Shown: positions 39,432 through 47,981, numbered from the stretch's first letter. The stretch: DNA of 64,000 bases from Megalonaias nervosa (GCA_016617855.1 JAECUM010011066.1:62001-126000); one strand, 5' to 3'. A program made the numbers and translations. The notes: a model not told the origin generated them from the sequence alone.

Positions 39432-39871
39432 ATGGACGAGTCAACACAGCTTTACCCTTCTGGTCAGAGCTTTGAGAAGGGTCATACGAAAGTATCCTTC
39501 AAAGAAGACGACGGACTCTTCCTCCTCTTGAGATGAAAGTCAAGATACTTGCTATATCTGTCACGAGAAAAGACATTGAGCTCCAGAATTCCCACATCGT
39601 TAAAGCAAAGGAATGACTGAGAAAAGAGAGATAAAGGTCCAGAAACATGTTATCATTGTTAGGAGAAAGGTAATTGGTCTTCAGAGTGCTCAAAGAAAAA
39701 GGGAACAAGCAAAAGAAACAAGAGGAGGAAGAGGAGAGGTCTCCCGAAAATGAAGAACCCTTTCCCGTCAATAAATGTAAGAAATCCCAACGACGAGAAG
39801 AACGTGAAGACAAAGAAGAAGCCATGCCAATAAAGAAATTTAAAATGAGAGACAAACAGTTAAAGGAGTAG
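39432..39871 (+). pseudogene. Zinc-knuckle protein remnant (copy A)
   Basis: The ATG at 39432 and the flanking leader (CTCTCAAAC, GTCAAGATGGAC) match the copy C gene at 63572. Blocks such as AAAGTCAAGATACTTGCTA are retained, but the frame is broken by indels and stops. The first knuckle has lost its tryptophan codon (TGA). The basic glutamate/lysine-rich tail ends at TAG 39871, suggesting how far the copy C gene may continue beyond the window. Confidence 0.8.
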
Positions 39872-40090
39872 AAAATGTAATTTAATGTGTTGTAAAATAT
39901 TTATTGTGTTTTCAGAAAAATAATATACCCAAAGACAACGTAAGGGTCTCTATGTCTTGATTTTTATACTATGGATAAAAAACGCACGCATTCACACACG
40001 CACACCTTTCAAACATGATGAGAAACGGGATTTAAGTCTATACTGGATTCGGCAATTTTTGAGTAGCATCTCTTTTTTAGAGAGGTGGGT

Positions 40091-40106
40091 GGTCCTGAAA
40101 AGGAAC
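40091..40106 (-). terminator. Histone-type 3' stem-loop (copy A)
   Basis: On the minus strand GTTCCTTTTCAGGACC has the 16-nt size, TTTC loop and TC/GA closing arrangement of histone mRNA stem-loops, with one stem mismatch. It is followed by ACCCACC, as in histone genes, and then by a purine-rich AAAAAAGAGATG. It would lie 3' of a minus-strand gene remnant at 40107-40560. Confidence 0.65.
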
Positions 40107-40560
40107 GTTGGGTATTTATTCTTTTGGGCAACTCATGGACTTGAAATGAAGAGCTCTGTCTTAAGCCCTTACCATGACAAAATCCTACTTTTTCTGCTTT
40201 GGTAGTGGTCGCTGCTGCTGATGGTATCTCAGTGCTAGTGAGCGTTGATGTATTGACGGCTGGATTAGAGCGCTTAGCACGTGAATGTCTCTTTCTCTTG
40301 GGTCGAGATAAAGAAGTCTAATACATTTGCATCAGATACCTTAACTCTATCAAAATGTCTTGAGCAAACACAACGTTTAGTTTTCACCGTCATTCTTCTG
40401 TCCTACACCTTCGCAATTCCTCTTTTCTTCTCGTTTTCTTCATTCCTCTTCTTGCTGTTGTCGAATCACAACGATTTGTTCTGCTTCATTCTACTGATGT
40501 AAGGCTTTCCCCAATTCTTTCTTCTGCCTCTGTCTAAAATCTTCTACACAAGGGAAGGAA
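40107..40560 (-). pseudogene. Remnant upstream of the copy A stem-loop
   Basis: The minus strand contains a basic then Ser/Thr/Ala-rich stretch (RPKRKRHSRAKRSN at about 40270) without a complete frame. I do not recognise it. By analogy with copy C left-end genes it may be a small late gene ending in a histone-like stem-loop. Confidence 0.35.
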
Positions 40561-41849
40561 GGAGAAGACGGTGAAGATATGGTGCCGGTAAAAATTCTTG
40601 CGAAGGCTAAATAAAATCCATTAAATTAAAATCACCCTCTGCTGGAAGCATGACCGTAGCTTAAGTAGCCGTCATACTATCACTCCTCATCTCCACCACA
40701 GTCTCACAACAATACATCGTCTTCCTTTTATTGGTGTGGTTAACATCATTTGAGGAACCCCCTAGTGCCAAAAATCAATGGTTTTTATGTATTCATGTTT
40801 CCCCATAGTATATAGATGTTGTTTTGTACTTTTTTAAAAAATTAAATTTCCATTTTTATAATTTTGATTATAAGGTTTGTACACCTTCCTATTCTAGTGT
40901 TTAAAATGACTCCTCTACCCTGGCTGGTTTTGGAGTTTATTTATCGAAAATGATCCTTGCCAGGAATTAGTATTGTCCTGTGTTTGCTATGTGTTGTTGC
41001 TATTTGTATTGTACGATATCTTGTGTTTATGTTAGGACTGGCAATATAGGTCATATACTTCGAATTATTTATTTTTATTTGCCCATTTTGACTCGAGAGA
41101 CTCGGTTTGGACTTACCCTATCTCTCGGTCTGTTAGGGCCTTTGATAATTTAGTGTATGCTGAAAGAAGTGGATAGATAGTTAAGAAAGTGATAAATAAG
41201 ATTGTAGAGTGCATACATGTATTTTATTGTGTTAATTCTGTAAATGTATGAAACGTATTTTTGTTTTCGTAATGTTCTTGAATAGCTGCCTTTTGGTGAG
41301 ATCCGGTGCGAGCCGAACTACCTCACGTTAGTCACGTAGCATTGGCCTCGCACCATTGGATCTCACCACGTGTAAGACAGTTCATTTGTTTTGTGTTTGT
41401 GTTTCTGTATATACAGGACATAGAATTTCACAGGTTTGCTAAAAAGTTTCCGAATATTAGTTAATTATTATAGTCTATTTTTGTTTTCATAATATTGTTA
41501 ATATAAAGGGTTATGTCATTGTAAATTTCCTTATCATTTATATCATTAGTATATAATAAATTTTTATCATCTGAATTATCATATTTAATTTGCATTTTAT
41601 TTCTTATTGTTTGTCTCTCCGACTCATTTTTGGAGCAATATAGTATTAGATGTCTTCCAAGTTGCAGTCATACTCAAACTAAGTCGCATCAATTCACTGC
41701 GCATAAACACCGGAGCACCTATATATATTGCATGTGACGTCACGCGGTGCTATCTTCTGATTGGAAGAGAGACTCCCGCTCTGCGTGAATTTTGTAACGC
41801 GACTTTGGATTGGTGAATCATTTCAATCCGTTTGGATCCGATCTTAGAC
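40561..41849. other. Non-coding, one hairpin
   Basis: No gene is recognised. An inverted repeat lies at 41295-41367 (arms GGTGAGATCCGGTGCGAG and a near-inverse containing CTCGCACCATTGGATCTCACC minus a few bases). Confidence 0.5.
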
Positions 41850-41906
41850 TATAAATACCAGCGACTCGTCTCATAATTTCACATGTTCTCAACTACGATC
41901 AAGATG
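41850..41906 (+). promoter_or_regulatory. TATA promoter and start of Polinton copy B
   Basis: TATAAAT (41850-41856) is preceded by GATTGG (inverted CCAAT) and followed after about 50 nt by TCTCAACTACGATCAAGATG. The leader resembles that of the zinc-knuckle genes (CTCTCAAACAGTCAAGATG in copy A), so this is probably a Polinton promoter. Confidence 0.5.
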
Positions 41907-42217
41907 TATAGATGTTGACCATATCAGCAAGCGTGGAGGCATCCACATTCATATCGGAGATATTGTTGAAACCGAACAATCTGATGTATATGAAATTATC
42001 ATGGGCTATCAACATGACGATGGACACGGCTAATTGGACGAGAATGATTAATGTTGAGAGGCCCCGCAGTGAGACGAAGTTTGAAGAAGAGAAGATCGGT
42101 GAGATACATCGTATGTTCACTCACTTTGGCAAACACACCCCAACGGTCCTTTCCAGGGCCACTCAAATGTCTATAAAAGATTTTCTTCCACTACTGACAA
42201 AAATTTGAGTTTTGTCT
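41904..42217 (+). pseudogene. Short decayed gene after the copy B promoter
   Basis: The frame starting at 41904 hits a stop at once. Alternative frames give LTISASVEASTFISEILL to about 42208. I recognise no domain. It is possibly the eroded first gene of copy B. Confidence 0.3.
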
Positions 42218-42223
42218 GCGCGC

Positions 42224-42254
<31 letters not shown>

Positions 42255-42259
42255 TGTGT
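42218..42259. repeat. (CG)n-(TG)n microsatellite
   Basis: About 10 CG units then about 10 TG units, a potential Z-DNA former. Confidence 0.9.
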
Positions 42260-42545
42260 TCAACTCAAACTTAAAACCCTTACAAATTCCATTCCCCTTC
42301 GTCCTTAGAAAATCCTTGCCCCCATGTCACCAATGGGCTCTACAATGTAAAATTTCCATTGTCCCCCTAGAGTTTCTTCTATCCCTGAAGTGCAACACAA
42401 GGTCAACTACAACATTCTTTCTAAGCCAACCCGTTGAGGTCAGCCACTTGTAACACTATTACTGTTTTGTCCCCAGCTTGTAACACTGTTACCATTTATC
42501 CCCCAAGTGCATAGTAAATTTCCGTTGTCCCTCGACAATTTTAGC

Positions 42546-43047
42546 TATCCAAGGTTCCGATATGATAACCTTATCTACACCTTGGCGTATCGAGCAGATA
42601 TGTCTGTGCTTCGGGTCTGTGAATTTCATTGGATGCGGCGGCAGGCCACTGCATCCAATCAAAATTAAGTTGTTCAAATTTGAACACTGTTCCTATATGA
42701 TCGAGACAATGGGAGCACACAGCTTGAATTAACTGATAAATAAGCATTTTTCCACTGCCGGTCCGTGTTTCTACAAATACCTTTCACTCAAATACACCTG
42801 CAATGGCTTCTCTCTGGTAAGTAGTCATACTTTCGATGGTAAACTTACAATGTATCCTTTTGAAGCCAATTAACTGCACCATTTTCGACCGATGTACAAT
42901 GCACCGCTGTCATACGAAATTGGTTAGTTGTTATTACATACTAAGGGAGACAACTCATGAAATCCAATAGATGTCGCTTGGACAAAGCACTGAAATATCT
43001 GCTCGATCAGCTAAGGTGAAGACAGGATTATCATATCGGAACCTTGG
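42546..43047. mobile_element. MITE with ~58-bp terminal inverted repeats
   Basis: The left arm CTATCCAAGGTTCCGATATG is inverted at 43028-43047 (CATATCGGAACCTTGG). Similarity continues inward for about 58 bp (TATCTGCTCGAT...). The ~500-bp element has no coding capacity. It lies upstream of the copy B PolB remnant and may have split it. Its target duplication is unclear. Confidence 0.8.
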
Positions 43048-43080
43048 CTAGCGATGTTCCTCGATAGGCTCTCCTGTCTT

Positions 43081-44660
43081 TCGAATGGCTCATATTACTA
43101 CTCATGTGGAAGACATTTGGGTTCAAAAATATGGACAGCTATCATAACATCTACATCAAGACCGATGTGCTTCTGCTGGCGGATGAGTTTGAAACCTTCC
43201 TAGACACCTCGCTAACACACTACGGCTTTGACCCAACCCATTACTACAACTCACAATAAATGAGCTGGGACCGTCCATTTAAAGATTATAGGTATCAAGC
43301 TCGATCTTCTAATGGACATCAACATGCGCCTTTTTACTGAGTATGGTAGAATCTCAGTACCCTGATCACGACTGCATAAAGTCAAACTGGATATGGTTTG
43401 ACTACTATGCAGTGTCTACCAACTGACTGATTTAAGTGTTTTGACCTTCCTTCATTAAAACAATAAGCACTTGTGCGGCACACTTCCCCAAGAGCTACAT
43501 ATTTGACCCCAGCAACGAGTATCCCGAGGAACTTCATGATGTGCACAGCAAATATCTGTTGACTCCTGAAACCATAAGCGTTTTTGATGGTTGGTTTAAC
43601 GACTATCAGCCTAATTTGGTGAGCAAACATTTTTTTTTTTTTTTGGGGGGGGGAATAACTTCACAAAAGATATTAAACGAGTCGCAAGCCTATGAAAAAA
43701 ACGACCATTATGTGGTGCATTACAAATTGATCAAGCACTACATCAGGCTTTGGATGTGAATCACAAAGTTCACCATATGCAGGAGTTTGACCAAAGCCGC
43801 GTAACCAAGTTCACCGTGTGGTGATGTTTGACCAAAGCTCATTGATGGTGCGGTACATACAGCTGAACGCAGACATGCGGACTAAGGCAACGTCAGAGTT
43901 TGAAAAACTCTTCTTCTACCTGAAGAATAAAACCGTCTTTTGGGAGAACACGAGAAAACCAAAGGAAGCGCATTCAAGTGTTTATAGTATGACCCGAAGG
44001 CGAGGAGAACAACCTGCTTCGTCTGATTTCCGACCCGCATTTAAGACGTGAAAGATTTTTAACTGCAACCTTGTGTCTGTCTATTTCACAAAGACCACCC
44101 TAAACCCCAACCATCCAATTTATGTAGGGCTGGCTGTAGTCGACGTGAGCAAGTGCCTTATGTACGACTTCTATTACAATCAGATTTAAACAAGCTACTG
44201 GAACAATGCACACCTGTTGTATAAGGACACTGACAGTTTGCCGCTGAGCATCGATTCAGACGATATCTACTGAGATATTGTCGACGATGCTCACCTCTCT
44301 GACATTAGCGACTATTTCAACGCGTATACACTCTACAGCATAACAATAGAAAGGTAGTAGGAAAATTGGTCATAGCTGAGACTGTCACCCTGTGTGCCAA
44401 AATGTACTCCATACCAGTTGTAAATGGGGCCCCGAGTGGCCGAGTGGTCTAAAACGCTCACCGTTAAATATCACTGCCATCTCACCTCTGTCTGCTTGGG
44501 TTCGAATCTCGGGTTCGGCCAATGTGGGTATGTGAGAAAGCTTGCCAGTAGCTTCTCGTGGGTCGGTGGTTCTTTCCGGGGTTTTCCCGGGTTCTTTCTC
44601 CACTATTTATACTGGCCGCCATGCATTGCCCATCTTGTGCTGAAAATGGCGTTAAACCCT

Positions 44661-44700
<40 letters not shown>

Positions 44701-44816
44701 AAACCAGTTGTAAATAGCAGAGAGATACGTAAGGCCGAAGGCATATCAAAATCTTTCATAAGCGCCGACCCCAGGCATATCCTCTACATCGAGTACCTCC
44801 AAGAGAAAAAAAGAGT
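43081..44816 (+). pseudogene. Protein-primed PolB remnant, second lineage (copy B)
   Basis: Across several frames the plus strand gives NIYIKTDVLLLADEFETF and YGFDPTHYYN, then GIKLDLLMDINMRLFTEYG, EYPEELHDVHSKYLLTPE, FDQSSLMVRYIQLNADMR, FEKLFFYLKN, CLMYDFYYNQ, the motif C segment LLYKDTDSL and finally NSREIRKAEGISKSF. These are hallmarks of DNA_pol_B_2-type protein-primed polymerases of Polinton-related elements, and they differ from the copy C PolB. Numerous frameshifts and stops are present. A SINE (44426-44702) sits inside the VVN-SREIR region. It is dead. Confidence 0.9.
44426..44702 (+). mobile_element. tRNA-derived SINE, family 1, in copy B PolB
   Basis: The head GGGGCCCCGAGTGGCCGAG plus GTGGTCTAA and GGGTTCGAATCTC resemble Leu/Ser tRNA A- and B-boxes. 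The conserved body includes AAGCTTGCCAGTAGCTTCTC and TACTGGCCGCCATG, and the tail is (CAA)n. A perfect 13-bp target duplication ACCAGTTGTAAAT flanks it (44413-44425, 44703-44715). Confidence 0.95.
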
Positions 44817-44958
44817 TTCAACACTCCATGACCCGCCAGTAGTATAGTGGGGCGATAGGGGGCATATGAGGCTAAAGAAGGAAAAACAGCCTGGGCCTGT
44901 ATGGGGCACATATTTATAGGGACAAAAAATCACCCTGGGCCTGTATGGGGCATATGGG

Positions 44959-45078
44959 AATTTTGTATAGCGACAAGAGGAATGGAACAGGTAGGGTGAC
45001 GTCACGGTACTGGACACTTGCAGCAATGTAGCAAGTACCATGACGTCATGCCACCTGTTTCATTTCTATACAAAGTTT
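44959..45078. promoter_or_regulatory. Inverted repeat with two CRE octamers
   Basis: Arms containing TTTTGTATAG and AACAGGT..TGACGTCA form an imperfect hairpin of about 120 bp. TGACGTCA, the exact CRE/ATF palindrome, occurs in each arm (44997-45004 and 45041-45048). It lies at the junction between copy B and copy C and could be a terminal or regulatory part of copy C. Function is inferred. Confidence 0.55.
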
Positions 45079-45170
45079 GAATCATTCGCGTTCGCGTCTG
45101 TGGATAGTATAGTATGTTTTATGCATTTGCGTTCGTGTCTGTGGATATTATAATATTATACCCAAATTAT
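45079..45170. repeat. Inverted copy of the 46-kb tandem repeat unit
   Basis: GTGGATAGTATAGTATGTTTTA, TGCATTTGCGTTCGTGT and neighbouring words are the inverse of the repeats at 46016-46295. The pair brackets the first left-end gene. Confidence 0.8.
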
Positions 45171-45297
45171 ACAACTGACTAAAAAAAAATTTTAGGTAAG
45201 AGAATAATGTTTTTGGGAGTTAAACATAAATTATACAATCGAATAAATTTTTTTTTTTGGCAAGAAAAAATAAATATCTTTTCGAGGCATATGAAGT

Positions 45298-45313
45298 GGC
45301 CCTGAAAAGGGCC
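45298..45313 (-). terminator. Histone-type 3' stem-loop, left-end gene 1
   Basis: The minus strand reads CAAAA then GGCCCTTTTCAGGGCC, a perfect six-pair stem with TTTC loop matching the replication-dependent histone consensus. It starts 14 nt after the TAG of the upstream gene. CGAAAAGATA about 12 nt downstream resembles the purine-rich histone downstream element that pairs with U7 snRNA. Confidence 0.8.
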
Positions 45314-45327
45314 TTTTGTTTTTTCTT

Positions 45328-45914
45328 CTATTTTCTCCAGTTCTTCCACCAGCTATTCACTTTTCCCATAATTCCTTTTTTCTTCTCCTTCTTTTCTTCT
45401 TCAGCTATCCAGTCTGGATGTCCCATTGCTCTAAACTTTTTCTGTACCTTCATCCAGTTTTGATTTAGTCTTTCAAACTCTTCTTTTCTCATTCTGTTTT
45501 CTTTCTCCTTTCTCTCTTTTGTCCAGATGTCTTTTATTTTCTTTACCTCTTCTTCCATTACGTTTTGCACTTTGTCTTCTTCTTTTTTTAATTGTTGCAA
45601 TCCCCACAAGACAAAAGACCACTCAGTAAAATTTGCTTGGTCTTCTAAAAACACCTCACTTTGATGACGTTATCAAGTGCTTCCTTCAATGTCCCCACTC
45701 TTACATACTTTGGCTTTATAAATCCTCTTATTTTTTCCACCTCCTCTTCTATCATTCCTGCCACCTGATCCCTGGCTACCTTCAGGCTAGTGACTTGACT
45801 GGTCACAAAGTCTTGGCTGACTGGGAACCTCCATTCTTTTTCAAGCCTTTCCACCACGTAGGCTGCATCCATCATCCAAAAATAACTGTGCCTTAACTGG
45901 TTAAACAATTCCAT
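45328..45914 (-). pseudogene. Left-end gene 1, coiled-coil protein, one frameshift
   Basis: Start at ATG 45914 (MELFNQLRHSYFWMMDAAYV), chosen because it follows the shared promoter and leader. The frame runs to about 45650, where a shift in a T-run (TGTTTTTA) is needed to continue into FLEDQANFTEWSFVLWGL and a long charged coiled coil (EEEVKKIKDIWTKERKEKE) ending WWKNWRK. Total about 195 residues. No known domain. Composition suggests a helical structural or accessory protein. The shift may be a mutation or, less likely, translational slippage. A histone-type stem-loop follows the stop. Confidence 0.6.
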
Positions 45915-46010
45915 CTTGTGTTGACTAGTCAACGCGGGTAGCCAGACTGACGAGCGTTCCGCGTTATATACGTCAAGCACGGACGTGAACAAAAACATCC
46001 CTTACACTCA
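45915..46010 (-). promoter_or_regulatory. Shared promoter/leader module, left-end gene 1
   Basis: Reading on minus: GGGATGTTTT, CACGTCCGTGC, TATATAA (45964-45970), CTCGTCAGTCTGGCTACC, then the palindrome GTTGACTAGTCAAC and the ATG. The same order recurs before left-end genes 2 and 3. Confidence 0.75.
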
Positions 46011-46015
46011 CTTCA

Positions 46016-46295
46016 CATATTATCTACTATCCACACAAACGAACGCGAATGCATAAAACATACCATATTTACTATCCACACAAACGAAGGAAGAGAACAA
46101 AAATACACACCCATATCTACTATCTACACAAATGAACGAGAACGCATTAAACATACCATATATACTATCCACACAAACGAAGGAAGAGCAGAAAAAACAC
46201 ACCCATATCTACTATCCACACAAACGGACGCTAACGCATAAACATACCATATATACTATCCACACAAACGAAGGAAGAGAAGAAACACACACACA
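46016..46295. repeat. Three tandem ~92-bp repeats
   Basis: Each unit contains two CTACTATCCACACAAACG-like words and an AAACATACCATAT spacer. The array lies between the gene 1 promoter and the 3' end of gene 2. Open frames across it are repeat artefacts. It is possibly an enhancer or replication feature. Confidence 0.85.
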
Positions 46296-46333
46296 TACAC
46301 AACAGTAAAGGAGTGAGTGTTTTTATAGTCACA

Positions 46334-46979
46334 CTACTCTACATTCATACAAATTGGCAACTTGAATAGTCTCTCTTTTCTAGAGATTTGGTTAGCCCTG
46401 AGAAGGGCTGTTTTTCTTGGAACTCCAATTGCACCTGGCCAATGGTGGCACCTACCAGGTCTGGCCCCACAGACGCAACGTCGGCTCCAGTCCTGCTCCC
46501 AATTGATGCGTGTGGCTGGGAGCGCAGAGGGAGCTTGACTGGCTTCATTATTCCAGTCTTCAGTCTGAGGGATAGTGAACACTTGTTCCCTCCTTCTTCT
46601 ATTCCACACCCTGGGATGATGTTGCTGAAGCTGCGGCTCCCACTCTTGCCGCTGTCTCTCCAACTCCTTCAAGGCCTCCTCCTCCCAATTTTCAATTTGA
46701 GGGACAGCGGCTCTCGGTCGTTCTGGTGCTGGTAGTGGCTGCGGTGTTGATAGTGGTTGTGTAGGCGTCTTCACCTCAGGCTTGACCTCACAGACAAATC
46801 TTAGCATGAGGTGAGGCAGGATCCCTCTCTTCTTTTCTTCTTCTTCTTCCTTCTTTTTTTTCCTCCTCCTCTTTTAACCTGGCTTCCTCCTGTACCGCCT
46901 CCATAGCCAACTCATCTAGAAGGCGTCTGGCATGCTCCAGGTGCATCTGGAGTTCCAACAGGTTTTGTAGTCTGCTCAT
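46334..46979 (-). pseudogene. Left-end gene 2, coiled-coil and Pro/Gln-rich protein, frameshifted
   Basis: Start at ATG 46979 (MSRLQNLLELQMHLEHARRL), directly after the shared leader. It continues as an E/K/R-rich coiled coil, shifts frame near 46810 and reads LRFVCEVKPEVKTPTQPLST then helical segments (EEEALKELERQRQEWEPQL). Another shift near 46550 is probable. Depending on frame the stop is at about 46459, 46345 or 46334. A histone-like stem-loop at 46394-46409 implies the ancestral stop was before it. No known family. It resembles genes 1 and 3 only in size, promoter and helical character. Confidence 0.5.
46394..46409 (-). terminator. Histone-type 3' stem-loop, left-end gene 2
   Basis: The minus strand AGCCCTTCTCAGGGCT has a perfect six-pair stem and TCTC loop, followed by AACCAAA and a purine-rich AGAAAAGAGAGA. 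The outer pair and loop base 2 differ from the histone consensus. Confidence 0.7.
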
Positions 46980-47070
46980 CTTCTTTTAAGTTGACTAGTC
47001 AAGAATGGTAGCAAGACTGACGAGTGCTCTGCTTTATATTCCTGGAGCACGAACGTGAAGGAAAACATCC
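46980..47070 (-). promoter_or_regulatory. Shared promoter/leader module, left-end gene 2
   Basis: On minus: GGGATGTTTTCC, CACGTTCGTGC, TATAAAG (47032-47038), CTCGTCAGTCTTGCTACC, then TTGACTAGTCAA and ATG 46979. Confidence 0.75.
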
Positions 47071-47230
47071 CTTTCACAAAAACTTACCATAACCAAAAAC
47101 AAAACATCAAACGCGCGGACCTAAAAGAGACACTTACGTTGACTTTTTTACTTACAAACACAGACATACATTATCTGACAAGACAGAGAAAGTAAGTGCT
47201 TATAGACACACTTCTTTTTTTTTAAACATA

Positions 47231-47266
<36 letters not shown>
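47231..47266. repeat. (CA)n microsatellite
   Basis: About 16 CA units upstream of gene 2 and downstream of the gene 3 stem-loop. Confidence 0.9.
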
Positions 47267-47269
<3 letters not shown>

Positions 47270-47317
47270 TTTGTTTTTGCAATTTTAATTAGTATGTCTT
47301 TTCTAGAGTATTGGGGT

Positions 47318-47333
47318 AGCCCTGAAAAGGGGT
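47318..47333 (-). terminator. Histone-type 3' stem-loop, left-end gene 3
   Basis: On minus ACCCCTTTTCAGGGCT has five of six pairs, the TTTC loop and the following ACCCCA, then TCTAGAAAAGACA as a candidate downstream element. It lies 37 nt after the gene 3 stop. Confidence 0.75.
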
Positions 47334-47369
47334 GTTTTTGTTATTGACGGGAGTGATGTCAATCTTTTT

Positions 47370-47753
47370 TTACTGTCTAAGATTGCGTCCCCGTCTGGCA
47401 GCAGGATTTCCTATACGATATGGCCTGCTTCTGCGGAAAGAGAAGGAGAACTCTTTGATGTCCACACGGCAGTCGACAAAACCTCTGTCTGATTCTTGCT
47501 GCTGCTGCTGCTGCTGCTGTTGCTGCTGCTGTTGTTGTTGCTGTTCTCTCTGCTTCTGAAGTCTGTACTTTTCTGCCCATTCTTCTTGTTCTCTCTTGAT
47601 TTCCTCTCTGAAGACCTCTTCTATCAGGTCGTGGGCTACTGCTAACATCCTGGCATTCTCTATCTCTTCAGGCTTAGGTATCAGGTTCAGCCTGACACGA
47701 TGTAAATTGACGTAAGCTTCGTTCAGCTGGGCTAGTCTGGAAGGTATATTCAT
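47370..47753 (-). CDS. Left-end gene 3, helical protein with polyglutamine
   Basis: The intact 127-residue frame from ATG 47753 (MNIPSRLAQLNEAYVNLHRV) follows the shared leader. A helical region (IEEVFREEIKREQEEWAEKY) is followed by about 16 glutamines and a basic tail (FRRSRPYRIGNPAARRGRN). No known family. The CAG/CAA tract has probably expanded in the host genome, because polyglutamine is not otherwise seen in this element. A histone-type stem-loop follows the stop. It is intact but other element genes are broken, so activity is doubtful. Confidence 0.6.
   Translation of the reverse strand: MNIPSRLAQLNEAYVNLHRVRLNLIPKPEEIENARMLAVAHDLIEEVFREEIKREQEEWAEKYRLQKQREQQQQQQQQQQQQQQQQESDRGFVDCRVDIKEFSFSFRRSRPYRIGNPAARRGRNLRQ
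47497..47545. repeat. CTG/TTG triplet repeat in coding sequence
   Basis: About 16 mostly CTG triplets on plus encode the polyglutamine of left-end gene 3 on minus. Confidence 0.9.
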
Positions 47754-47845
47754 AGGTTGACGAGTCAGCAGTAGATGGCCAGACTGGAGACCAACCCGCT
47801 TTATATGGTTCAAACGCGGACGCGATAGAAAACATCCCTACTAGG
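47754..47845 (-). promoter_or_regulatory. Shared promoter/leader module, left-end gene 3
   Basis: On minus: GGGATGTTTTC, CGCGTCCGCGTTTG, TATAAAG (47799-47805), CTCCAGTCTGGCCATC, then GACTCGTCAACC and ATG 47753. The palindrome is degenerate here. Confidence 0.7.
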
Positions 47846-47975
47846 GTTTTTTGTTTGGGCCGGAACGCTATGATAGCGTATATCATGGTGAGGGATAGAG
47901 AGAAATTCGAACAGCATATATTCACAGTCTTTTTTTGAAAACAAACGACAGACACATTTTTTTCAAAACAACATT

Positions 47976-47981
47976 TTTATT
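47976..47981 (-). terminator. AATAAA polyadenylation signal
   Basis: Minus-strand AATAAA lies 54 nt after the adenain stop. The late capsid block thus appears to end with a standard poly(A) signal, unlike the three left-end genes. Confidence 0.6.

Larger units (their letters stand above)
36940..40560 (-). mobile_element. Polinton copy A, heavily decayed
   Basis: It is nucleotide-similar to copy C: 36940-37513 matches about 60300-60885, 38695-39065 matches about 60890-61260, and 39070-39871 matches about 63220-63950. The order and orientation are the same (PolB on minus, zinc-knuckle gene on plus), but the PolB middle is deleted and a 1.2-kb insert splits it. It extends past the zinc-knuckle gene into a minus-strand remnant with a histone-like stem-loop at 40091-40106, a part that in copy C would lie beyond the window. 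Left and right boundaries are approximate. Confidence 0.8.

Noticed and set aside
42205..42260. Short plus-strand frame starting with ARARVCVCV
   Set aside because: It is the translation of the CG/TG microsatellite.
44670..44700. Trinucleotide repeat in a coding frame
   Set aside because: The (CAA)n run is the SINE tail.
46020..46202. Minus-strand frame of repeated FVCVDS units
   Set aside because: It is the translation of the 92-bp tandem repeats and has no promoter or conserved counterpart.
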